Shown: positions 36,031 through 46,042 of the stretch, piece by piece | Layout: each line of letters starts with the position of its first letter | How positions within the stretch are numbered: the stretch's first letter is position 1 | Assembly: GCA_015039315.1 (NCBI GenBank) | Contig: WIDE01000024.1 | Coordinates: forward strand, 75,690 to 139,689 | From: Clavulina sp. PMI_390 | Taxonomy: Eukaryota; Basidiomycota; Agaricomycetes; Cantharellales; Hydnaceae | Reading direction: 5' to 3' | DNA: 64,000 nt | The notes under the pieces: model-generated | Told to the model about the DNA's origin: nothing | The model's database searches: none | The model's input: the letters and a program-made list of their open reading frames with translations, nothing else | Program-made: the position numbers and the translations under genes

Positions 36031-38353
36031 TCAATGGCGACGAAGTGGGTTGTGTCGCTGAAACCAAGATTTGAGCCGTTTCATTGCGCCAGGCTTCGTT
36101 GGCGATGGCTTGGTTGGTAGCGGGTCGTTCGAGGGAAGCAGAGCAGTGGTAGAGGATCCACCAAGTTGAGAAGGCGGATGTGAAAGCTCGGTAACGGAGG
36201 ACTGAGGAGAGAGAAAAGGTGAGGGGGATGTTTGAGGTAGGGACAAGAAGTTCCCGCCCGGTTCAGGGGTGGAAGCTGGTATGGACAATGTGATCGGGGG
36301 AGAGGAAAGGAGAACGAGTGGATTATCTTCTGAGATGAGCGGTGACATTGGTGGGAGGGGAGGCAGCAACGAGCTCGACTGTGCGATGGGAGGGGGTATT
36401 GAGACCGTGAAGGAGGGTTTGGGGACGGAAGCGGCGATCTCCGGAGCGGGTTGGGGGGCTGTGAGTGGTTCCATAGATGAGCGAGGTGTAAGGAATGGAT
36501 TTGACGCTTCTGGTAGTGGAAGGGTGCGTCCAATCTCGCGTGGAGAGGAGGAGGGGATCTCGAGCGCTAAGTTGTGCTTCACGATAATTCCACTCTCTAC
36601 CGACAGCATCGGATCAGAGACGGGTTCTGAAACCAATGAGGTCCGATCAGTGCTCTGGCTATATAGGCGTTTACGATCTAGCTCAATGCTCGTCGCAGAT
36701 GCCATCGTGCCCACCGAGTCTCGAGTTGTAGCATAGGATAACCGCGCCCGACGTACGGGGCGCGTACAGAGTTTGTCTCCATCTTCAAACCACTCGTTAA
36801 GGTGGAGCATCAGGAGCGGTGAACTGTCTTCAGACCTCAGCACTGGGTGGCAGGAGGAAGGGGAACGCTTGAGGCGTGTGATCCAATCGTAAACTTGACG
36901 AATGATCCCTCCGATTGTTTCTGAGATACTGGCTGCGATGGCTTGCATCGTTAGTTTTTGGATGCTGGTGGCAACCTCATGAGCGATGGAGTCCAGACGG
37001 TGGGCAATCTCTTGGCGTCTCGATTGTACCGAGTCGTCGATCATTGTGAAAACCGACTTTCTCCATGCAATCGCATCGCGAAGTGGGCCTATTTTACTCG
37101 CTGTCAATGATTGCGATAAGGATCATTGGTGAAACTCGGTCCTCACCACGGGAGAATTTCTCGTTCTCGCACCCAGAATAGCGTTTTGACTCTTCCTCAT
37201 GAATCGCAGGATGAAACGGTTGAAAGAGAGACGTGAAAATCCTGGCGTGTGTGCACGAAACAATTTGCTGTGGCGTGATAGCAGGAACCGCGGCCTCTGC
37301 AAATGGTGATGAAGCAGCAACAAGCTGTTTCCCTAAATCGTATGTGCAAGCCACCAGCTTATTGAACTCCTCTGCGATACCTTCCATTAGAGAAGGACGC
37401 TGAGTGGCGATAGGAGATGGGATGTAAGGACCATGGGAAACCGATGTATCGATCGCGTTCTGGCGTGCCCTTGCAGGACGTAGGAACGGTTTCAGTGCAG
37501 AAATTTGTTGCGAAGAATGAAGCCACACAAGGAAGCTCCCGATCTCGAGTTCCGCGTCGTACTGCTCGGCAAAGTGCTCCTGGATCAGCGAACAGATGAA
37601 GCGACAGTTTGTCTGCAATTCATCCAAAGTGTCAAGCTAAACCTTAGGGATACGAAGCGAGGGACTAACGGTCAACGCTCCATATTTTCCTGCACGATCT
37701 ATGATTACATCCAACACTCGCTCTATCTCACTGCCGGAAGGCTTCGGCCCCGGGAATGTCTGCCGGTTGACCAAAGATGCTCCAGCGACTAGCTGCTCTT
37801 TGCTTCCTTGTTGGACCTGCAAGTCTTCGGTGAGATGAGACTTATAAACACTCGATGAAACCTGCGTACCCAATCAGCAGCCTTGGTACGGCTGCGAAGT
37901 TGCCGTAAGTATGAAATCTTCTGGTCGGGGTCCACGCGGCGTTCAATGCGTAGCCAAGTTTTATTGGGACGACTAAGGTAGTCGGGGATCTCAAGCTCCA
38001 TGATAAGAAATGTGTGGGGACTCCGTGGCTCAATATAGACCTCTGCGTAGCTGACCTCGGCCCGTCTGAACCGGGGAACGCGATTGAACAATGGATGGGC
38101 GGAAGTGAGTTGATGGTTTTTCAGCGTAGCGTGTGTGCCGCTACTGCTTGGAGCATCTTGGGAAGGAGGGTGCAACTCAATAGTATATGCCTTGAGCAGA
38201 GTCAGTTTGAGGTGAATTGGTAATACCATGGTCTAGTTCACTTACATCAGCTATAGCATCTTGATCGCGCGACGTCGGCGCCCTTTGCCAGATGTTCGGA
38301 TCCTGAACTTGGGTACGGTCGAATCGTGGAGTCACGACGAGTTCTGATGTCAT
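36031..38353 (-). CDS. Unrecognised protein H2 (paralogue of H1)
   Basis: A minus-strand gene, probable start MTSELVVTPRFDRTQVQD at 38353. It mirrors H1. Its first domain holds FNRVPRFRRAEV, HTFLIMELEIP and KTWLRIERR. SKEQLVAGASLVNRQTFPG comes next, then LQTNCRFICSLIQEHFAEQY. FTSLFQPFHPAIHEEESKR is followed by the junction WRKSVFTMIDDS. Then a Ser/Pro-rich linker of about 200 residues (for example SLLPPLPPMSPL) and the C-terminus MKRLKSWFQRHNPLRRH. No catalytic motif, TM or targeting signal is evident. H1 and H2 lie head to tail on the minus strand, consistent with tandem duplication, and the linker has diverged far more than the domain blocks. Function unknown. Confidence 0.7.
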
Positions 38354-38915
38354 GATGCAAGGATGAGACACGCTTCAGCACCTCAGAGGGGTAGACTATT
38401 GTTCATCTGGTGGTAAGGAAGGAATACAGTGAATACTTTGGTACAACACGAGGGCAGCCTGCCAAAGGCATGGCCCAGCACACTTGCGGCCCTGAAACGG
38501 ATCGGAGACGCAAGCAAGGGCACGAGAGAGCTCACAAATTATTCAAGGGTTCAGAGAGTCCTTGTGGAAGGTCGGAACAAGGGCTCAAGGTTAGGGGAGT
38601 TGACACAAGTGTGTGTGGTTCATGCCTGCCACTGGTGGGTCACGAGAGCATCTGTCCGATCAGCCATAATAGCAAGCTGACAGATAAGAGAAGTTTCTTT
38701 ATGCGTATAATGAACGCCTCGTGCAGTGAGTGTGAAAGCGCAAAGAGCCTGTGTACCGAATAACAGGGTTTTGCAAAATACTGCTCAAGTAAGCATGCTC
38801 TCAGGCATAGACGCTGCTGGTTCGGGCAAAAGTCTATTGAACGATAAGCTGGTGGGTGTGTAGCTAACGTATATTTTGGTTTGGTTTGGGCGTTTCTCTG
38901 CCCAGGGCTAGATAA
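38354..38915. other. Intergenic region upstream of H2
   Basis: Short frames only (for example 38410-38763), without signatures. It should contain the H2 promoter and the 3' flank of the F-box-like gene. Confidence 0.5.
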
Positions 38916-40423
38916 CTAGCCCCTAGCAGCAGCAAGCGCCGAATAATGAAGCATCCGACTTGCTTCACCAAGGAGCCGCCCACCAGCCTCTACAAGCATG
39001 GTAGCGGTCGTCCGATGATCTCTCGACGATAGATGCCCGGCTTTTTGAATTTTTGGCATGTTCCATCCTTTTGTCTCTGTATGCGAACGCGAGAGCGGTC
39101 GCGCATCAACTTCGCGATGTTTCGCGAGGATGACACGCTCATGAATCCGAGAAGGTCGGCGCAGCGAGCGCGAGAGCGAGGAGATGGTGTACTCAGCGCA
39201 CTGGTCCGAGCCACTGGTCGAGGCCGAAGGTCGGAGAAATGAGATCGTACGAAGGTTGGGAACAAATGCCGAGGCCTCGAGGACGGCCTGCTGTTCCTGA
39301 ATTGCTAGTTTTTGGATGGCCGCCCCCCGTGATCGATCAGAAGCGGCGGCGAACTGCAGCGTAGCAATCTCCTTTGGGTCTCCCAGAAAATTCGGAAGAT
39401 GCACTTGTTGAGCATGCGGGAGATAGCGCAGGATCTCGCATAAGGTCTAGGCCCACGAGTGAGGATCAGCGACCCAATTTAGCTTGTCTAGTGAGCAATT
39501 GCTTACCTCTAGGTCGAGCGGCTCTTCGTTAGGGACGAAAACCGCATCGGGTTCATACCACGATGACCGTAGATCCAGGAATTGGAGCTGCGGCAGTGTT
39601 CTGCCCAAAGCAATCGGAAGCCCGAATGCGGTAACCGCATCGGGCCCCGCTCCACTGGGAGGCCGCGGTTGTAGTCGAAGCGACGAAGCTGAGTAGACAA
39701 GCTCCGATAACTTGGGCACGTGTCGTACGGCAGACACAAGCTCAGCGTTGGTCCACTCAACAAATCCTGCAGGCTGCGTCAATCGTAGCCGTTGAAGGTT
39801 TGGTGTACGACGTAGCAGAGGTTTGATATCAGAGAAGGCATCCAGCTCTAAGATCCGGAGATTGGGGAAGGAGAAGTGGGGTAGACATGACTCGAGGATA
39901 TTTCCAACAGGAATGCCGTCAGGCCGTAGCAAGAACGGCCGACACCAAGGCGAACGTTCGCCGTGGTTTTGAGTGACACGTATTCGTAGTGCCTGAAGGT
40001 ATGTTGCCTGAGAAAGAAGTGTGCTTAACGCCATAAATGGAGAAGCGGCGGAGGGCGCTCGAGCGGCGAAGGTTTTGAAGGACGCATAGAAGTCCACATC
40101 GAGGAACAGATTAACCTCACTGACAAATGCCATATCATATCAGTGAAGTAATTATGACGAGGACCTAGGCTAGCGACCTACCGAACGTGGACGGCAACAG
40201 TATGGATTATCTTTGCGACAGCCTTGAGTTGGCGTTCTGAGGTGATAACGAGGTCTTGAGAGAGGGTACCATAAGTGACCGCTCTCAGGCGACGACAAGT
40301 GCTTGAAAGTGCGACAACGTCGTCGTTGCGAATGGCGTAACCCTCATGAGGATGGCGAGTAATACACAGGGAGGCAATATCCCATAGAAGCTCATTTGGA
40401 AGATACAGGAGATTGAGTCCCAT
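38916..40423 (-). CDS. F-box/LRR-like protein
   Basis: Minus strand, three exons: first about 40423-40180, second about 40130-39510, third about 39450-38916. The N-terminus MGLNLLYLPNELLWDIASLC resembles an F-box (hydrophobic, LPNELLWDI), followed by VVALSSTCRRLRAVTY. The middle has irregular leucine-rich segments such as FPNLRILELD, TPNLQRLRL, VPKLSELVY and LPQLQFLDL. These are common in the expanded F-box/LRR families of Agaricomycetes. If the assignment is right, it is a substrate adaptor for an SCF ubiquitin ligase. The C-terminal third is basic and lacks LRR character. Substrate unknown. Confidence 0.7.
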
Positions 40424-41293
40424 TCCGACTAAATGGCGAGCGTCCAGCTAGTGTAGGGCCAAAAGGGAGGTATGCGCTACGTTGGCCCAGGGGTCTTATG
40501 GGCGGAAAGAAATTGTTCATAGCCCTCTATGCGGACTGCTGGATAGATCAAAACAATGTTAAGATCCGGATTTGCCTTCGAGTTCTGATGAGCGAAATGA
40601 ACGATTAATCGAGGGGGTTCGCGTTACCGAAAGTCACGGGTTGCTTACTGGTTCTTCGAAATGAGTAGCCCCAACTTGGCATCAATCCCTCAGATGGGCT
40701 TCAGGAGGGCATACCGGCTAGGCTGCATATGACTGCATATGTGCCTCATGAGGGCATCCCTTCTGCAAATCTCGCAGAGATGAGATGCAGAGGCGCGGGG
40801 AAATGAATGCCCACTGAGATACGCGGCAAATAATATACGTGCGGCGTAAAGTATGTCGGGTTAACTTGCGAGCGAAATAGCACATCACATACTGAGCACT
40901 TGGTGCTCACCCATAAGGCAAGCTCGCAGGAATTTGAATGAAATATGCCATAACGGGGATCATGACGTGGGGGAAATCCCGGAATGTCAGGGCCTGGTGG
41001 ACTATTTCATCGTATGCATATGCCGCTCTCGATGACGCAGCATTCTGAAGCCCCACTACGGGCGGTGTTACCAGGAATGGATGAGGTGCGGTTCATCGGG
41101 CAGGTTCGTTCTTTTTTTTCTGTTTCGCAAGTGGGGGAGATTCCATCCATGTAGTAGCCAACGTTTGATGGATTCTACTAGTCGGAGATTGCATTCGGTC
41201 AGGAGGAGAAGGCGACAGAAAACGTGCGTGGGAACTCGAACGTGACCTCATCTTTTCTGTGTCACGCCCAACTTTGCATTCGTCGCCGTGTTC
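40424..41293. promoter_or_regulatory. Divergent intergenic region F-box-like gene/AUR1
   Basis: An 870-base interval between two divergent starts, with no supported gene. A T-tract lies near 41108-41120. It must contain both promoters. Confidence 0.5.
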
Positions 41294-43033
41294 ATGGCTT
41301 TCTTCTCGTTCCTCTCTAGGGACACACGGCAGCCGTCGGGGGTCTACCAGGCAATGCGGAAGGGCCGTGGCCCCCGTGGCTTCGTCGGTCGCCTGCATTA
41401 CACGTGGGCCACACTCTTGGTGGCCGTCTCCCGTCTCCAGACCAGCACCGACCCCAACGTCACATTTGCGAGGTTAAAGGCACACAAATGGTCATACTGG
41501 GATCTGACATATGTCCTCATTGCAATTAATTGGATTTTCTGGCTGATCATCATGCAAGCTCCCATGATTATTCGTCTCGGGATACCCATCTTGTATATCA
41601 CGGCAATAAGTGCGTATTTCTTTTACCCATACAGAAATCCCAAGCTCATTAGAACTGTTAGCCCTTCCTATCACTTCCCAATTGTAAGCCCCCCCGGCCG
41701 AACCCTCTCTGTCGCGCATTATCTTAATAATTTGCATCAACAGCTTCTTCCCTGCACTTCCCATCTTTACTTGGTTGATAACCTTCTTTACATCCCGCTT
41801 CATCCCTGTCGAATATCGTCCCCCTATCAGTGTCTCCCTCCTACCCACGCTTGAATCCGTTCTCTATGGCGCAAACATCTCCGACATCCTTACCCGCTTC
41901 ACTCACCCAATCCTGGACATTCCAGCATGGATATCTTACGGAGTCGTCCACTTCACCGGGCCATTCGTCCTTGCTGCATTCTTATGGCTCTTCGGGGCTC
42001 GTGGAGGGCTGCAGTATTGGGCTAAAGCCCTAGGATATCTCAATCTGACTGGTGTCGTGATCCAGATCCTCTTCCCCTGCGCCCCGCCTTGTGAGTGTCC
42101 TGCGTCTCTTGATCCAAGCTACGAATTGTCTTTCTGACGGTCTCTATAGGGTATGAGCTACGGAATGGGCTGACTCCCGCAGACTATACCATGAAAGGCT
42201 CTCCGGGTGGTTTGGCTCGCATTGATGCGCTGTTCCACTCAAACGGTTACACAGAAACCTTCTCCAACGCCCCCGTCGTCTTTGGCGCGTTCCCTTCGCT
42301 ACACGCCGGGGATGCCACTCTTGCCGCGTTGTTCGTGTCACATTTCTGGCCATTCCTGAAACCATATGCCTGGGCGTACTGCGGAGTCCTTTACTGGGCA
42401 ACCATGTATCTCACTCACCACTACCTCATTGACGCGACCGTTGGTTCATGCCTTTCCATCTTATTCTTCTACCTATTCATGCCCGACTCCCTCCGAGAAC
42501 CCGACAACACCACGAACCTCAGCTATGCTGTCGTCAATGGGTTAGGGGCTCTTCCGCGGGACCGTTATGCAGAGTATGATCTCGAGGTTCCCCGTACCGG
42601 CGACAGCGCAGCCCGTCTCTTCTCTCGTGACTCTTTGTCAGAAGACGAGGACGCGCCTCCTAATCCCCTGACCCCGTACGGCCACTCACGGCGGACATCC
42701 TCTCCGTTCCCAGGGAACCCTCCCATCAACTCGCCACGAGTAGCGAGTGCCGCTGCCAATTCGAGCGCTGCAAAATCGCATAGACATACCGCGAGCATCG
42801 CATCGCTCATCCGCGCGGACGAGCGGGTTGAAGAAGGATGGAGCCCTGTGCGTAAAGATTTCTCGTTCCCGCCGCAGTCGTTCTCTGGGCAACCGTCACC
42901 TATTGCTCAAACGCATGCACAGGCGATCCCGTCCGGCCTAGCTACACCGTCCACGGCGCCGCCGGTCAGTATTGTGGAGGGTGGCATTGTGAGGTCGAGG
43001 TCGCCCAGTTGGCCAGACGAGGGGAGGGATTGA
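41294..43033 (+). CDS. AUR1: Inositol phosphorylceramide synthase catalytic subunit
   Basis: Four exons (41294-41609, 41662-41683, 41744-42090, 42150-43033) close in frame at 522 residues. The 22-base second exon is needed to restore TLPITSQFFFPALPI, a block typical of the family. Multiple TM spans are visible, for example WDLTYVLIAINWIFWLIIM and WISYGVVHFTGPFVLAAFLW. PAP2-type active-site motifs follow: FGAFPSLHAGDA, with the first His, and LTHHYLIDATVG, with the second His and the Asp. Aur1 moves phosphoinositol from phosphatidylinositol to ceramide in the Golgi, forming IPC and diacylglycerol. It is the target of aureobasidin A. The C-terminal 150 residues are a Ser/Pro-rich cytosolic tail. 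The apparent GTG-initiated upstream codons at 41288 are not needed; ATG at 41294 begins MAFFSFLSRD. Confidence 0.93.
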
Positions 43034-43446
43034 GGCGTTACAATACTAGTTTACATACCTGGACACTTTTTGATAAACCTCTACTTATCTACCACCTATA
43101 GCCAATTTCTCTTATTCTGAAATCTATACTTGGCTCGTCTAGGATCTTCACTCGGGTACAGTGGTACTTTACACTATCTCACCTAGAGCATTTGGCAGAT
43201 GCCAATAACCAGACAATGAGAAGAGGCCTTCAATTATTTTCTGAGTGCAAGAGCGCAAGGGAAGGGAATTTAGGTGGCCTTATAGCTTGTCATGACAAGA
43301 GAAGTCCTGTCATCATGAGGCTGGTGTGGTCGGGGAGGAAATGGAGAAACTTCTATAGTGCAATCCTCGAGAACGATCTGGGGGACCGCTCAGAATAGGT
43401 AGGGGTTTCGTGATGGTGATGGAAGAGATTTGGATTATGTGGTCAA
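43034..43446. other. Convergent intergenic region AUR1/ETF alpha
   Basis: Shared 3' flank of two convergent genes; nothing further seen. Confidence 0.6.
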
Positions 43447-44702
43447 CTACTTCTCTAGTTTCTTGACTAATTGAGGAACCGCCTCATAAAGATCAGCAAC
43501 TAGCCCTGCATCAGCAACCTGGAAGATAGGCGCGTCCGGATCCTATGGAAATAAATAAGTCATAAGGTCCAGTGGGGGTTAACGGGTATGGGCAAACCTT
43601 GTTGATAGCAACAATAAGCTTGGAATCCTTCATTCCCGCCAAATGCTGGATGGCACCACTGATGCCGACAGCAACGTAGAGCTCGGGAGCCACAACCTTG
43701 CCGGTTTGCCCAACCTAGAAAAACGTATCTAGTCAATCCAGAATCCCAAAATGCAAGGATGGACGATGTCTGGCGTACCTGGAGGGAGTTGTCGACGTAT
43801 CCGGCATCAACGGCGGCACGACTCGCTCCAACAGCAGCCCCCAGAGCATCAGCAAGAGGGTCAATCACTTGCTTGAATGTCTCTGCGTTCTTCAGTGCTC
43901 GGCCACCGGAAACCACTCTGGCAGCTGTGCCAAGTTCAGGACGATCTGACTTGGCCAGTTCCGTCTTCAAGTGGGATGTAGCAATATCCTCAACCTTGAG
44001 AGGCTCATAGGTAGCCACCTCCACGCTTGCAGAGTTACCCTCAGCAGCCTTGGCGAAGGCTGTTGATCGCACTGTGAAGATTTTGAGCTTGAGCGAGCCA
44101 GGAGCCTTTACGGTGGCAATGGCGTTTCCGGCATATATTGGGCGAGTGTAGGTGGTCGAGCCGTCAGATTCCGAGTGCGATGCGCTCAGGACATCGGAGA
44201 TGGCAGGAATGTCGAGAATGCCGGAGAGGCGAGGGATGATGTCCTTTGCGGCTGAAGTGTGAGCAGAGACGAGATGGGTGTATTCTGACTTTTCAAGAAT
44301 GTCTTTGAGAAGCGGGGTGACAGACTCTGCCAGTTGGTGCTTATATTCGTCTGAAGTCGAAGTGATAATGTTCGTGACACCGTTCAGTCTGTGAAAAGTT
44401 GTGGGATCGTCAAACGTCAAGTCAGTTTGATAGTGTCATTTGAAAAACACCAACTTTTTGACTTTTTCAACGATGCCTTCTACCTCTCCAGGTGAACCAA
44501 CAACGAGACCGGTGACCTTGCCTCCGAGTTCCGAGGCAGCAGTGAGAGCGGCCAGAGTCCCACCCTCAACGTCACCAGAGCGGTGCTCGATGAGAACCAA
44601 AGAGTTGATCGGTGATGACGACGAAGCAAAGCTCCTAGCAGCAGTGCTGGCAGGAGAAAATACACGGCTTCGAGAAGCAATTCGCAGAGAGGTGGAGAAC
44701 AT
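43447..44702 (-). CDS. ETFA: Electron transfer flavoprotein alpha subunit, mitochondrial
   Basis: Minus strand, about five exons. The start at 44702 gives [20 protein letters not shown], a Ser/Arg-rich presequence without acidic residues, fitting a mitochondrial targeting peptide. The N-terminal domain has [20 protein letters not shown]. The C-terminal FAD-binding domain has [14 protein letters not shown], then [41 protein letters not shown] and IVAINKDPDAPIF. This is the standard ETF-alpha signature. The end is QLVKKLEK at 43447. ETF accepts electrons from acyl-CoA dehydrogenases in beta-oxidation and passes them to ETF-ubiquinone oxidoreductase. A longer in-frame N-terminus from 44789 is possible but less likely. 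Confidence 0.95.
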
Positions 44703-44868
44703 GGTTGCTCGTTCCAGGGGAGGGAGTCGCCGACGGTTCCGCCCGACGCGAATCCAAACACCTTTCGCCCACCGCAAGTGTCCGTCCACAACGCACTCGT
44801 GCTCGTCGTTGAAGACTAGAATGTCGCGTCAACCCTCGTTCCGAGAGATGCTGTCTTACTGACACAAG
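44703..44868. promoter_or_regulatory. Very short divergent region between ETF alpha and Asp/Tyr-rich gene
   Basis: Only about 165 bases separate the ETFA ATG from the first clear coding exon of the next plus-strand gene. Any true start of that gene must lie in here or overlap the ETFA 5' leader. Confidence 0.4.
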
Positions 44869-45657
44869 GTTTGGGACAATGATTACGGAGAAAATCGTCG
44901 AGCAATCCATCAAGCTTGGACTGAAATCGACCGCACGCGAGGCAGCTATACTCCCAGCAACAGTTCTCCCCAGACACAAGGTAAAGTCCCATAAAATAAT
45001 CTCCTATGTTCCATAGAATTCTGATAATCGAATTAGACTCTGGCAATGGTAGGACAAATTGGAGCTACTCGTCAGGCTATGCTAGCTGGGACAGTTCCAC
45101 TTCTCGTTCCTATTCGCAGTATCAAGCCTCGTCCTACGTAGGGCGTAGTCAAGGCTCCTATGGTGCTAGAGGAACCTCTTCTTATAATTCATATAATTCA
45201 AATGCTTCCCACCACAACTATGATGAAGCCAACAGTGTTCGTGCGGGTAATGATCGCAGCCCAGCCAATTCTGACAGTGAGTCTCCTGGACTAGAAATAA
45301 TGCTCGAACCTGCCTTCACCTAACGTATTGGCCTACATCTCGTCCGTTATCCTAGACGGTTCTCCCGGCAGTGACCGCACAAGGGATATGGATTCATATT
45401 CTGTGAGCACTTCCGGATCGAGGTTCGATGCCGAAGCCTCATCAGAGTCAGGAACTGGCTATGATGATGATGAGACCAATGCTACTCGTGACTACGAGGG
45501 CTCCGAGGCTGATGGTTACATTTCGGATGAGGACCATAATTCGTACGATGACCACGATTCGTATGACGACTATGATGCGCATGATGACGGCGATTCCTAC
45601 GACGACTACGGCGACTACGACGATAACGACGATGGCGGCTACTCAGAATACGATTGA
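44869..45657 (+). CDS. Asp/Tyr/Ser-rich disordered protein, 5' end unresolved
   Basis: Three exons are visible: 44869-44980, 45037 to about 45277, and about 45354-45657. The frame holds at both joins. The first visible exon reads WDNDYGENRRAIHQAWTEID and then turns Ser/Asn-rich. The second is Ser/Tyr-rich (SYSSGYASWDSSTSRSYSQY). The third becomes acidic, ending in a run of Asp/Tyr units such as YDDHDSYDDYD and stopping at 45657. No domain, signal peptide or TM is visible. The start codon is not found: an in-frame stop lies just upstream of 44869, so an upstream exon or a different start must exist. The conserved composition across introns argues for a real gene. Function unknown. Confidence 0.5.
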
Positions 45658-46042
45658 GAGCAACATTTAGTCAATATCCGCCCCCGTAGCCCTGCTCGTT
45701 ATTTTTCTTTCTTGCCTGAATTTCTTGAATACCCTTCACCACCACACATATCACACACGACTATTTCCACTGAATTTACATTTCATACCTTGATAATTAC
45801 ACAATTTTTACTCCTCGTCTACATACCAACTACTTAGCTAGCATATATAGAGCGTCATCATCCTAATCTTGTTCTGAACCCTGAACCAACATTGATGATC
45901 TTCAGACCTCTGATGTGTGACACGGAAATGAATGCGAAGTGTGACTGCCACGCAATAGAGGACACGTCGAACAATTTCCAGCACCCTCATTCTTCCCCCC
46001 TACCTCGTCGAGCTCTAGCTTTTCTGCGAGCTGCGCTCAGCT
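45658..46042. other. Intergenic region upstream of LHS1
   Basis: 385 bases with a TATATA element at about 45844. A GACGTGT-like sequence (reverse strand, about 45962-45968) is reminiscent of the core of unfolded-protein-response elements, but one short match is weak evidence. Confidence 0.45.

Noticed and set aside
2093..44702. A metabolic gene cluster for lipids
   Set aside because: Genes for lipid functions are interspersed with unrelated genes, lie on both strands and belong to different pathways and compartments, so a true biosynthetic cluster is not supported.
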